DNA of 64,000 bases from Emydura subglobosa (lineage: Eukaryota > Chordata > Testudines > Chelidae). The stretch covers positions 21,145,743-21,209,742 of the forward strand of contig ML679954.1 in NCBI GenBank assembly GCA_007922225.1, given 5' to 3'. The translations under genes and the position numbers were made by a program. Positions 13,121 through 24,945 of this stretch are shown piece after piece. The notes beneath the pieces are model-generated. The model was given only the letters and a program-made list of their open reading frames with translations, was not told the origin of the DNA and made no database searches. Position 1 is the stretch's first letter. Every line of letters starts with the position of its first letter.

Positions 13121-14028
13121 GATTTTTTGAATATGTAATAATTGATAGCAACATGACAAAGATAAAAAACACTGTTAGAGGAGATTCTTGAATACTGGCA
13201 TGTACAAACATTTTATGAATGTGAAAGCAATGCAGACTATTTTCTAAAATTCAGTCAGATCCAAAACATGCACAAATAGAACACAATTTGAGTTTTAAGA
13301 TCACATTCTGGGTTCAGTCTACAAATGCCTAAGACATCCTCTTTTTTTCCCCTCCAGGTCCTCAGGGTAGACTAAAGCAATAGCTCTCAATCTTCCAAAC
13401 TACTGTACCCTTTTCAGGAGTCTGATTTGTCTTACGTACCTACAAGTTTCACCTCACATAAAAACTATTTGCTTACAAAATCAGACATAAAAATACAAAA
13501 GTGTCCCCGCACACTATTACTGAAAAATTGCTTATGTTCTCATTTTTACCATTTAATTATAAAATAAATCAATTGGAATATAAATATTGTGCTTACATTT
13601 CAGCGTATAGTATATAGAGCAGTATAAACAAGTCATTGTCTGTATGAAATTTTAGTTTGTATTGACTTTGCTAGTGCTTTTTACGTAGCCTGTTGTAAAA
13701 TTAGGCAACTATCTAGCTGTGTTGATGTACACCCTGGGAGACCTCTGCATATCCCCAGGGGTATATGTACCCCTGATTGAGAACCACAGAACGAAAGGAT
13801 CCCCCAAATTTTCACACTTTTTACTCTCCCGGCTGTGAACTTGCATAGCATTCACCATCCTTTTGACCAAAGAGGATGAAAATGTGACATTTAGCCAGAG
13901 GGACGGCTGTTTAAAAGACACAAGACATTTGCCACACATCACTCTCTTTCCAGAAAGCATGACTAGGACTGTGGATGAAACCCAAGGCATGACAGCGCAA
14001 AGTACTCCAATTAGAATAGTAGAGCAGC
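13121..14028. other. Non-coding, nothing recognised
   Basis: AT-rich sequence between the SINE pair and the small hAT element. No features seen apart from the left target duplication at 14021-14028. Confidence 0.55.
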
Positions 14029-14507
14029 CAGGCCTGCCAATGGGGAAGGCAAAGGGGGCAATTGCCCAGGGGCCCAGCAATTTTAAAGGGCTTGAGCCTT
14101 TCCCGCCTGTGGCCCTGCCCACATTCCACCCCTGCTCCACCACAGACCCCACCCCACTGCTCGCTGCTAGCCACATCGCTGCTTCCCCCCCACTCCCTGC
14201 TTGGCCTCTTCACCATTGCTCCTCCTCTCCTCCCCTGCTCGCCTCTCCCCGCCACTGTTTGTTGCATCCCTCCGCCCCCTTCCTGCTTTACCCCCCTGTT
14301 GTTGCTCAGAGTGTGGAAGAGAGGAGGGGGAGCGAACAGAAGTGGCAGGGACACAGCGGTGAGCAGGCCAAGCAGGGGAGGGGAAGCCTGGGGTGGAGCA
14401 GGGGTGGGGTATGGGGCAGAGTAGGAGTAGACTATGGACGGAGCCACGGGCAGAACGGTCATGGGACTGTTCTGCCCTTGGGCCCAGAATTGCTGTCACT
14501 GGGCCTG
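14029..14507. mobile_element. 479-bp non-autonomous hAT element related to the 20.5-kb element
   Basis: It starts CAGGCCTGCCAATGG and ends TGCTGTCACTGGGCCTG. An 8-bp target duplication flanks it: AGAGCAGC (14021-14028) and AGGGCAGC (14508-14515). The first about 60 bases match the start of the 4.9-kb element, including the perfect palindrome GGGCAATTGCCC 27 bases inside the end. The last 25 bases match the other end (AATTGCTGTCA). The interior is GC-rich, and long frames across it on both strands are composition artefacts. It is a MITE-like derivative that the larger element's transposase family could have mobilised. Confidence 0.85.
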
Positions 14508-14515
14508 AGGGCAGC

Positions 14516-16799
14516 TCCAACAAAAACTTTTTAATTTATAAAAACCACATACACACTTATTGTCAACATACTGCAGATAATTAGATACGAGTCTTTCAGT
14601 GCAAGCTCTTGCTCTCTCTAGTTCCTTGTGCTTTAGAATAATGATTTTGCTACGTATACAAGTTTCCAAGCCTTCTACAAATTTCAGTTCCTTGGCGTTT
14701 GCTACACCCAATCCTATGCAGCATAAATTTTTTGATTTCAACATATTAAGCATGCTTGGCCTGGAAATACTGTATAAGAATTCTCTATCCTCTCTAGCAC
14801 ACATAGAAATTCAAATCAAATCAGGAAGGACTAAAGGAACATGACAATTCAATTAATACATTTTCTGTACGTCCAATGTCCATAAATAAACAACAAACTT
14901 ATACTTTTAAAAATATGAATGAATACCTTTGAAAGAATACATTTATCAGAGAGTAAAACATAACATATTTGCCTCTTTAATAAATAGCAATGAGATTTTT
15001 GACTCTAAGGACGTACGATTTTGGCCCACTGTTTGCAGCACATACTTCAGTTTTCAGGATACACTATTTTGCAAGAAATAATAAACAATTATTTTAAATA
15101 GCAGATACTGTCTTAGAACTACCAGCAGTATATATGAAACAATGTATGGCTTATATTGCTGGTTCCCAACCTCTGGATCCAGCAGAGGAGCAAATAGAGA
15201 TGAAGAAAAGAAGTGAAAGAAAGTAGAAAGAGTGGGAAAAGTGAGAACTAACTAACTAAAGCTGCTCATCTTTCTTGGAGAAAGTGGGAAGAAAAATGAA
15301 GCTGTGGGTTATTTGTGAATTAGGTTGTTAGCCCTTTAGTTTTTAGTATATGCTCAAATACCACAGTAAATGATGACATCATAAAAACTTGAATAGACAG
15401 AGATCATGGATCACCTATAATTTCCAACTGCAAACCTGCTGCTGAGGGTAAAGTAGTCAGCAGCTTCTTAAAACTCACCTTTCCTCTCTGCTTCTGCAGC
15501 GGTCCCTAATACACTGGGCATAGGAGCAGCTCTTGCATAGGGTTAAAGGTTCACAAAGCATCTGCAGTCCAAGTTTTGCATCAAAAGGGCTTCAACAAAC
15601 AGGATGGGAATCACAGGACTAACTACTGGCTAAAGGTTCAACAGCACTGGAGGGTTATTTCTTCCATTTTTATTTTTTAAATCAAGCCTTCGTCTCCTTT
15701 GTGTATTAAAAATAAGAAGGTTCATTTCTTCATTCCTCCAGCTGCTGTGGTCCATTTCCTAACAAGCTTGTTTAATTTAGATGTAGGTTGATATGATGTC
15801 TTGGTTTCCTCTCTCCTACCAATGAGCAGAAAAGTGTAAGACCCTGACACCTACTCAGCTGCCCCCCCTCCTTAGTTCCTCCTATAAAATTTCTTTTCCA
15901 TCATCCATATTTTTAGCAAGTAATTATGGATATAATTTCCTACACATTTTCCTGAAAGTATTATAAAATTGAAAAAATACTGGTAAAAAGGGGCTGAATT
16001 TGTAAGAATCTATTCTTTTTATAAAACTTGTAAAATTTCATTAATTATTTCAGTTTAATTATAAAGCCCAGAATCCTCACAAACCATCACCACACCCCTG
16101 AAAATTGCAAATTGTTTTTCCAATACAAACATCCCATTAAGCATTACTCATTTATACTATTAACGTTACCACAGCAAAATAAAAAACAAACTGCATTGTT
16201 ACCTTATTTGGATCTCATGATTAATTTATCCTACAGATACCATTATGTCATCGTTCATATGGAGGAAATCATTGAAGTAATCAGGAGACCCAAAAGCCCC
16301 CAGAAATCCTTGAACTGAAGACAATATCGTCTAACTTAGTCTGATAGAGTAAGAATAGCAATAGATATGAAGTGTGTGGGTACCGGGAAGATGATAATCT
16401 GAAACAACGGACTACAATTCCACTAAATAATAAACTCTATTGGAGGAATTTCCCTGAATCTTCCATGAAGGCTGTGATTATTGGAGGAATTTCCCTGAAT
16501 CTTTCATGCAGACCATCACTTAGGAGTCTCTTGGGGCTCAATCTTTTCAGCCTCTTTTATATAACATTGAGAGATTATGTGATGCTAATGCTTTCAGCAT
16601 CACCCATATGTATCACCAAGCCATATGCCTCCTTAACTAATGGGGATGTTGAAGTCTCCCTGATGACAGTGTCCAAATAAAGTGAGGACCTGGATGAAAA
16701 ATAGTTGGTACAAGCTCACAACAGAAGTCAAGCTGGTTGGTAGCGGAAAGCATTTTGAAGAAATGACTGATAAGACTCACTTTAGCGATATAATATTAC
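14516..16799. other. Non-coding, only a short tandem duplication seen
   Basis: No exon or transposon recognised apart from the 40-bp tandem unit near 16.44 kb. Confidence 0.55.
16439..16505 (+). repeat. Tandem duplication with 40-bp period
   Basis: TATTGGAGGAATTTCCCTGA followed by ATCTT occurs twice, 40 bases apart, and the intervening AAGGCTGTGATTAT begins the second unit. Confidence 0.8.
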
Positions 16800-16802
16800 T
16801 TA

Positions 16803-17090
16803 GGCCTGGTCTACACTACGAAATTAGTTTGGTATAACTACGTCCATCAGGAGTGTGAAAAATCCACATCCCTGAGTGATGCAGTTAAATCAATCTGACT
16901 CCCCGTGTAAAGACTATTAGGTCAACAGGAGAATTCTCCCGTCGACCTAGCTATTGCCTGTCAGGAAGGTGGATTACCTACGCTGACAAGGAACCCTTCC
17001 TGTCAACATAGGTAGCTTCTTCACTGAAGCACTACAGCTGCAGTGGTGTGCAGCTGCACCTCTGTAGCATTTTAAGTGTAGACAAGTCCC
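16803..17090. mobile_element. Non-autonomous MITE, PIF/Harbinger-like (copy 1)
   Basis: It begins GGCCTGGTCTACACT after TTA (16800-16802) and ends AGTGTAGACAAGTCCC before TAT. The ends are inverted repeats. No coding capacity is seen. Comparison with the copy at 45605, which has clean TTA on both sides, supports a PIF/Harbinger type with TTA target duplication. I recall this 'GGTCTACACT' family as very abundant in turtles. Confidence 0.7.
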
Positions 17091-17913
17091 TATATTCCTC
17101 TTGGGGGAGGAGGACTGAAAGGAATTTCTCCTCCTCGCCTCCCCCGACATTTCTGGGGGGCATACCTCACAAAATATATATATCTGATTTTGTATTAAAT
17201 TATTAAACACATTTGTGTCTTACTGTAGGAACAACTGTTATCTGTTGAACACTTTGGGAAATTCCCTTGAGATTCTCATTCAAAATCTGCAAAATTCTGC
17301 AGATGATTAACTTCAAAGAATGGACCAATTTTTAACCTCTCTTGCAGGCATGCTTCTGAATGAAGATAAGTGAAATATGACACATAGGTAGCTCTAACAA
17401 CATTGCTTCACACCTAATCATTCCTGAAGCAATTCAAATGATGCAACATCAGGCAGCAAAGTGAAAAACACAAGCCCACTTTTTCTTCTGTGTTGCTGAT
17501 CTCTAAGAGACTGGTCATTGCAGAATTATCTGCTGAATCACCAGAGGTAATTTTTAATCTCCACTGCACAAACTCCCATGTGGTTTATGCAGCAGTTTGT
17601 AGAGATAAATGGCTGTGTCCTCTCTTGCAATCTTTACAGAATTGCGAAAGAATGCATGCAACATGAAAACTGAATTTTTTTCCAATCTCTTGGAAATCAC
17701 ACATGAATAGAGCCTATACATGGAAAAAAAGTAGAGGGAGAATGTTGATCAAAAAAATCATGGGACATATCCTGCTTTTCTCAGTCAGGAAAACTCCCTG
17801 CGACTTCAAGGAGTGGGTTCTCACTAAACACTTCAGAGTTTATTTGGATTCTAGTAAGAGTGCTTGTTCATTAAATTGCTGCACTTAACACCACCCAGGG
17901 GCATGCAAGGGTC

Positions 17914-18015
17914 CAGATTCTGATCTCACATACTGCTGTGTAAATCAGGTGAAATTCCACTGAAACCAGTAAAATTACTCCTGATTTACAGTGAGGTAAA
18001 TTAGATCAGAATCTG
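17914..18015. mobile_element. Hairpin element, about 100 bp
   Basis: CAGATTCTGATCTCACATAC and TGTAAATCAGGTGAAATTCC on the left pair with AATTACTCCTGATTTACAGT and TTAGATCAGAATCTG on the right. The loop is a few bases. It is a near-complete palindrome without coding potential. Confidence 0.75.
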
Positions 18016-18277
18016 TCCTGGGTGAGAAAATAGTTTACACTTTTGATATAACTACTGCTTGGCTTTTCAGCAGAGCTGGTTAAACAAAGCAACGCTGAAT
18101 CTTAAACGAAGTTTTCATTGTAAAGTCTATTGTCAGAATAGGAAAAGCAAATAAACTCTCAAAAAGATTCTTAAGAAAAATCCTAAAATTAAAAAATGGC
18201 TAATTTTCTTATACTCAGCAGCATTTTCCAACATCCTTTGTTTATAACTTTATCTTAAAACCTTGTTGATACACCAA

Positions 18278-18500
18278 CATGCACTGGTTTACTTAAACTG
18301 CTTCAGTTAAACCATTGAAAACTTGTGTGTGGGCACCCTTATTTCTGTTTGAATGTCTTTTTTCAGTTTGGCTTAAACCTCTTCCTAACTGACTTAAATT
18401 AAACTAAGCCTATTTAAACTGAAATACAAATAGTCACACCGCCTTTTGCACTGGTGGAATTAAATCAGTTGAAAATCCACCACAGTTAAACCAGTATGTT
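18278..18500. repeat. Degenerate palindromic repeat
   Basis: TGTGGGCACCCTTATTTCTG and TTTCAGTTTGGCTTAAACC on the left are matched by TAAGCCTATTTAAACTGAAA and TACAAATAGTCACACC in reverse on the right. GCACTGGT flanks both sides. It resembles a turtle foldback repeat rich in TTAAACTG, but it is diverged. Confidence 0.5.
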
Positions 18501-20221
18501 CACAAGCCCTCAGTCCTTAAATACATCTAAATCAAAATCTAAACTATTTTCTATACAGTATTTGGACGTCAGTGGTGAACTGCAGCCAGAAGCTAAATTT
18601 AGGTAAACTAGATGTTGAATTCCCCAATATTAAGGTGCACAGGAGCATTCAACACAAAACTGATTTCACAGTAACCTTTATTTTAAAAAATCATTCCATT
18701 CAGCTCCCAAATGTAATGACAGACCAGAATACTGTGATATCACATATACAAGCAATTCCAGTGGAGCTGGCCTATCATTACTAAGATATATGAGATGATG
18801 TAAAATAATAAATGTTTCAAAACTGCTCACTAAAATAAGAAGCCAATTCCACTTGTCCAGTTTCTGATATCAGTTACCCCACTGAACGATACTTTCTGGG
18901 GCATCCCAACAATCCAGAGCCAGACAGAATTACTCTGATTTTTTTTTAAATATTTGTTTAAAAAAGGAGAAGCTGAATGTCCCTCTGGGCCTTCGGTCCA
19001 TCCAGCACATTTATTTCATTTCTGGTAAACTATCTGCATTTCCCCCTTAATTAGGGTGGGGGTTATGCTGGCTCCATGACATATTAAACAAATATCTACT
19101 TTAGTCATTCAGCTATGTCTCTAGATCACTTCAGATAAGATATTCCCTTCACCAATTACTCTCTCTTCCCCAGATCCTCCTCTAATGATTCTTACCTCTA
19201 ATAAAATATTAATAGTCACCAGTGCCAGCTGCTGTAGCCCACCACACTTGATTTTGCTTTAAAACCAACCAACACTGAAGAGATGTTATGCTCCATAGTG
19301 CTTTCCCCTTTGGCATGTGGGGTAATCAGGGTCACCTCCAATAGTGAAAGCTTTACAGAATATAAGATTTTTATGGTGCAGGCAAAATGAGATAGCTGCG
19401 TCAGCAGCTGGCAGTAAGGTTTTCCTTTATTAGCAATGGTAGTTATTTATTATTTCATTTATTAAGATGTCTAATTACAAAAGTCTCAGAGTCCATCTAC
19501 AATATGAAAAAACAATACACAGCTCTTAATTACTAAAACTAGAAAAGAGAAAAGCCTGCTCCTCTACCAAAATAAATTGAATGAAAACTTATGCCTAGAC
19601 CCACAGATAAAAACAGGAGAAAAAAGATGGCCCTTACACTGTACACTAAAGGTCATCATATAAGTGATCTGCTGGACCAGCAAAGGAAGCAATGCCAAGC
19701 AGAGGCTATTAACAGGGAAGGGTTCAGGGAAAGAAAGAGGCAGATGGTGCAGAGAAGGCAGAAGCATGGTAATGAAGCAAAAAGTTAAACAGGGAGAAGG
19801 CATAGGAAAAAAATCTCGTAACTTCTAGATTTGTATCAAGATCATTGCATGCCATCTGAATCTGTAATAAAATTCTGCCAAGAAACTGTAGCATATGCTG
19901 CATAGAATTTTTTTAAACTGAATAAGGCTCTTAACTTGGACAGGGAATCTCAGGGATTTTTGGAGATGCAAAATATCTTTCATAATATTCTAATTAGCAA
20001 ACTCTATATTTTGTTCTTTGAAATAAAAGTTTACTTCATACTTTGAATGATTTACTTTTATAAATCCCACCCTTTCATCTTTAAATAGATCAAAACCTTG
20101 TGTCATACATAGTAAGAAAGAAGTTTGACAGAAAACATTTTGAACTTTGCTAGCACTAATTATTACTAGAACTACCTGCTCTCCTAAGGGCTAAGTAACT
20201 ACTACTGCTAAAGATTGCTGA
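18501..20221. other. Non-coding, nothing recognised
   Basis: AT-rich with short chance frames only; overlapping small frames near 19.56-19.80 kb on both strands have no recognisable domain. Confidence 0.55.
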
Positions 20222-20391
20222 GTTTTATGTCTGCACCGCAATTAAAATGACCATGCAAAGTGGGAGAGTCCCAGCGCTTGCCTGAACGCCTGCATCACAA
20301 TTAAACAGCTCTTTAGTCCAAGCCCTGCAAACCGAAATCAGCTGGCCTGGGCCAGCCAAAGGTGTCTAAGTGCAGTGTAAACATACCCTAA
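20222..20391. mobile_element. Short MITE with related ends, just upstream of the large hAT
   Basis: Left end GTTTTATGTCTGCACCGCAA and right end TGCAGTGTAAACATACCCTA are inverted repeats of each other with changes. The internal GGCCTGGGCCAGCC is a feature I recall from turtle MITEs of the 'TGCAGTGTAGACATACCC' type. Confidence 0.6.
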
Positions 20392-20510
20392 GTCAGATTT
20401 TAATGACGCTGGTTTAGTTAAAAGAATTATCCTTTTCTTGGGCACTGGTTAAACACCACCCTCCACTTTTTAAAGTATCATACTCAGGCCCGCGGACAGG
20501 AGGAGCAAGG

Positions 20511-20522
20511 GGGCAATTGCCC
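20511..20522. other. Subterminal palindrome GGGCAATTGCCC of the large hAT element
   Basis: A perfect 12-bp palindrome lies 26 bases inside the 5' end of the large hAT element. The same palindrome is present at 14056-14067, 27 bases inside the 5' end of the small relative. Conservation at the same distance in two otherwise diverged copies suggests a transposase-binding site, which in hAT elements is often subterminal. The other end of each element lacks the full palindrome. Confidence 0.5.
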
Positions 20523-21199
20523 AGCGGGCCAGGTGATTTAAAAAGGCCCAGGACCCCAGCCTCCTCCGCCGCAGCTGCCTCAGGTACCATCCTGCATGCC
20601 CCTGGGAGCCTTGTGACAGGGCACATGGGGGGTGGTACCTGCGGCAGCAACGAAGGCAGCCGGGCCGAGTGGAAGCCCTGGCCGTACAGGAAGAGCACGC
20701 CCAACTGCACAGCTCACTGGGCACCAGCACCACCGCATGTACATGTCAGGGACTGTGCAGTTTGTGCACCAGGCAGCTACCACACATGGTCCAGCACTGC
20801 ACCCATGTGGTGCCACCAGCCGGCCCCAGCCTGCCCAGCAAAATGCACAGCAGCTCCCCACGCCTGTGCACATGTGTATCACGTGCACTGCCAGCACCAG
20901 CTATGTTTGGCGCCAAGCCACAGCAGCCTCTGGTGGGTGAAAGGCGGAAGTGCAGCACTTCTCAGGCAGAAAACGTATTTTGGAGCAAGGGTCAGCAAAA
21001 TAGCTCAGAATAGAGCAATTCTCAACTGCTAAAAAAAACAACCCCTAAACTGTTGGTTTAAAATAGCCAGTTGGGCTACAGATTAGCATACTTGGACTGT
21101 AGTAGTTTGCCAGAGTGCTGCTGCACCCTGCTGGTCTGACTCTGGCAGTCTGGGAGAGCGTCAGCAACAGCAGCCTGAGCAAGCGTGTGACATCTCAAT

Positions 21200-24100
21200 G
21201 GTGGAATGCGGTATTCGAATCGGTCCTTACTGTTCATTCTGGGATATAAACGTAAGACTGGAGCTCAGAAACAGAGAAAAACAAGACAAAGAAGCCCAAC
21301 TTGAAAAAAGTGGGAAGGGTAGTCGTACTGTTTGATTGTGGGGTTAGGCCTAAAAAAGATCAGGCAGAACAACTAGTCGCCACAGCTATTAGTGGGCCTA
21401 ATAGTTCAGAGCAGCCTGTGACATTTCTGTTAAAACATGTGATCTAAGTACAAAAACAGGAACAAACTAGTGTTCTTGTATGGAAAGGAACTTGATATGA
21501 GACGAAAAAAACAAGCATTGCTAAAAGTAATATTGCACTCCAAAAGAATGAAGGATGTGGATTGGATATTGGATTTATCAAATACCACACTATCTGCAAC
21601 TCTGATCAAAACTGTTGTTCAAAAAGGGCCACCTAGGCAACCGGACACATTTTCCGGTGACAGAAAAAGAAAGTTTCCAAATTTTATATTTAAATCAACC
21701 AAAAAAATTGAGAGGTTTCTGACCAGGATTGGCTTGTGTGGAGTGAAAGTGCAGAATCACTCTTTTGTTTCCCCTGTAGATTATTCAGTCAGACACCTTT
21801 TCTTTCAAATCTGTTTTGGCAAGTGACGACAGCTGGAATAAGAAAGTGTCATGGCGCAATGTGTATGATAAATTGCCTGCTCATGAAGTCAACGATCATC
21901 ACAAGCAAGGTTATTTGAAATTGTGAGATTTAGAGCAGCGGTTTCCAACCTGTGGTCCACGGACCCCTGGTGGTCCGCAAGGCTATTACAGGGGGTCCGC
22001 GGAATTAGGGATTGAAATGCAAACGGTTAAACGGTATTAGTCTTACCGTTTACAAATTGTGTTAACCATGTAACTGTTCGCTGCGTGGGGGGGGCTGTGC
22101 ACGTGGAGGGTGAGTGGGGACAGGGTGTTGCAGGGAGGGACGATTCGGGGGGAAAGGGCCTGGGACTTGCGCATGTGCAGGAGTCCAGGGGAGAGTCCCG
22201 GCAGCAGCACCAGTTGAGCAGGCAGCAGAGTAAGTGAGCCAGAAGGCAGTGGCTGAGGTGCGCCTAGGTGAAGGGTCTGGGTGATCGGGCGGGCACAAGG
22301 AGTGTCCCCGGTCCTGGGGCAGGGCCAGGAGCACAGTGGAGGGACAGATGGGCTCAGAGGGTGGGCAGGGCATGGAGGTGCTTTATTGCCCCCTCCTGGG
22401 AGCTGGGCGGCAGTGGGCCCCGTGCACCCGGGGCGCAGACTGGGAAGCTAGGGTGAAGAAACCTTCTTGCTCCAGCTGGCACAGCTGAAGCCCCAGCCCC
22501 CCCACCCCCGATGCCAGACAAAGCCCACACCAGCTGCTAGAGCATTGCTGGTCTATCGCCATGCAGGAGGGAGCCTGGGCGTTTCAAAGCAAGCGTGGGG
22601 CCGATGCCTCCCATGCAGCCTAGCATGCCTCAGGCACCGCGCAACCCAAGCCACCGACACAGCCTGTGGCTGGGGTCCCCCTGCCCTGGGCGTCGAGCTG
22701 CACTCATCCGAGACCCTCAGCCCCGCTCCCGGCCAGTGCAAAGCTGGCACTGAGATGCACTGGGGAAGCCTCTGCAGAGCCACCTCAGCTCTGGGGGGAA
22801 GCACGGGCAATGCGGCAACAGCGGCCCCGGAGAGGAGAGCTCACAGCCCTAGCTAGGTGGCTCGCAGCTGGCCCAGCACAGGCTCCAAGCGCCAGAGCCA
22901 GAGTTCCCAGGCCACCCCCCAGCTGCTACGGGTTGGGAGTGTGTGTGTGGGGGGGGGGGGGGGGTGGGTCTTTTGTCTAAAGTAGCATGTGGTGGTCCAC
23001 AAAACGCTTGGAGGTTGAAAAGGAGTCCGCAAACTCAAAAAGGTTGGGAACTACTGATTTAGTGAAAAGATTTGCCCAAGGAACTAATATAAATTCACAG
23101 CTAGACAAAGAAATAGAAGCTAAAGCAAAGTACTGGAGGGATTTACTTAACCGTATTCTGTCAGTTACTTTGTTCCTGAGAGAGAGTACTTGCTTTCACG
23201 GGAACGTTGAATACAATTGGAGACTGCCATAATGATAATTTTCTTAGAACTGTTGAATTGCTTGCTAAATACGATCCAGTTCTTCAGGATCATGCAACTA
23301 AAGTGAAGCAACCTCAAGACAATGGAAAATGACTTCAACTCATTATCTTTCTGCAGACAGTCAGAATGAGTTTATCCAGGCATGCAGCACAAAAGTAGTT
23401 CAAGAAATATTATTGGAAAGATGACAAACTACATATTTTGCTGCGCTTGTCAATGCTACCACCGATTCTTCTCACACAGAGCAAACTACAATCATCCTAA
23501 AATACATTTACACAACAATACAGGTTTTGCTATCAAATAACATTTTCTGGAGTTTGTGGTCTGCAACAAAAAAACTGGACAAGATATTGCTAATATCATT
23601 ATAACTGCACTGGAAAAACACAATATCCAATTGCAAGCCTGCAGGAGTCAGGGTTATAACAATGGTTTGAATATGTCTGGCAAATATAATGGTGCTCAAG
23701 CCATTATTACTGAAATTAATCCTCTCGACAAATTTTCTAATCATGGGGCTCATAGCTTACATTTGTGTGGCTCAAGTGCAGCTGAGTGCTGTGATGATGT
23801 AATCACATTTTTTGGGATCATACCAAAAAAGTCTAACATTTTTTTGCTCACAGCCCTAAACGATGGGAGATATTGCAAACAAAGACTGGATGTTCACTGC
23901 ATAATCTGTCTCAGATTAGATGGTCAGCTCACGTGGAAAGCGTTACACCAATTGCAAAATATTTGCCACTAATAAAACATGCACTTACCAAGTGCGAGGA
24001 ACTAAATCTGTCTTCTGAGTGCGAAACAGAGCTAAAGGGAATTCAACGCTACATACAGTCATTTAAATGTACTTTGATGGCAACATATGGTTCAAAATAT

Positions 24101-24945
24101 TGGTTGCCATAGATCAACACAATAAGGTTCTTCATTCAAGAAAGGCAACCCTTGACATGGATGTACAAAACATTGACAACTTGATTCAGGAGCTTAAAGA
24201 GTTACGTGTAAGTGGAAAACTCTTCTATCACAAGCCACGTGTACAGCCAAAGCCACATCAACAGACCTGCCAACCAAAACTGAAATCCCCGAGAAATGCA
24301 CAAAAAAAGAGAAAGTTGTTTCACAATGAAACACCAGAAGTCCAACTGGGAGAAGAGAATGAAGAGAGAGATTTTAAAAGTGAATGCTTTTTACAAGCTT
24401 GTTGAATGTGTAATCGGAAGGGGGTGGAGGTGTGAACAGTGGTTTTTCGTGCCCAGATAAATCATTATTTCAGCTTTTTGTGGTTATATTTGGAATTCAC
24501 TGATACGCAAATCGAAAACTCTTGTTCAGAGAACATGACAACGACGTATCCACGGACATCATCGATGAGGTGAAACACATGAAAGTAATTTATAACAAAC
24601 TTTGGAAGTGCACCTCTCAAACCACTAGAGCTGCTAAATAAAATTCATGAGCTTAAGCTGGAATGTCTTTTTCCTAATGTCATTGTAGCTCTGCGGGTGT
24701 TCTGTACCATACCTGTCACTGTTTCTGAAGCCAAAAGATCTTTTAGCAAAATGAAACAAATAAAAAACGTACAAAGATCAACAATCAGACAAGAAAGACT
24801 TAATGGTCTTGCTCTTCTTGTGATTGAGCACAATATTGCCAGGTCATTGAACTTTGAAGATACAATTGATTTTGCTGCAAAAAAATCCAGAAGAGTTGCA
24901 TTTGGGACACCTTCCTCATACAGATATTTTGAGAGTATTTTTTAA
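21200..24945 (+). pseudogene. Broken hAT transposase (ZMYM1-like, TTF zinc finger and DUF4371 type)
   Basis: Remnants read in the plus sense through several frame changes. In order: a basic N-terminal GAQKQRK motif near 21.26 kb; a segment at 21470-21826 with a TTF/ZMYM-type finger motif (FCFPCRLF) in the next frame near 21765-21790; after the nested insertion, RFAQGTNINSQLDKEIEAKA (about 23.07-23.13 kb); the RNase-H-like core with VNATTDSSHTEQ (about 23449-23484) and YNNGLNMSGKYNGAQAII (about 23655-23708), then an AHSLHLCG motif; and a C-terminal hAT dimerisation region at 24697-24945 with RSFSKMK and RQERLNGLALLVIEH. At least four frameshifts plus stops disable it. By family knowledge it cut and pasted the surrounding element. 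The family assignment is by recalled similarity to ZMYM1-like transposases. Confidence 0.85.
21936..23056. mobile_element. Nested non-autonomous hAT element (Charlie-like ends)
   Basis: The element begins CAGCGGTTTCCAACC and ends GGTTGGGAACTACTG, inverted repeats of the hAT-Charlie type. An 8-bp duplication flanks it: ATTTAGAG (21928-21935) and ATTTAGTG (23057-23064), 7 of 8 matching. The subterminal parts carry repeated GTGGTCC and GTCCGC motifs on both ends (for example near 21952-22000 and 22990-23030). The interior is GC-rich with a G16 run at 22949-22964 and no convincing transposase frame. It interrupts the transposase of the larger element, so it moved later. Confidence 0.88.

Noticed and set aside
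13863..14534. 223-codon plus and 183-codon minus frames
   Set aside because: Both run across the GC-rich non-autonomous hAT element and its boundaries, with no domain in either.
20517..21032. 171-codon plus-strand frame with Cys- and His-rich text
   Set aside because: It lies in the GC-rich 5' non-coding part of the large hAT element. No motif is regular enough to be a finger, and competing frames exist on both strands.
22062..22980. Overlapping GC-rich frames of 60-130 codons
   Set aside because: They are inside the nested hAT element and show no transposase signature.
23556..24945. Possibility of a domesticated host gene from the hAT transposase
   Set aside because: Frameshifts, stops, a transposon insertion and two altered core residues argue for a dead transposon, with no sign of a preserved gene.
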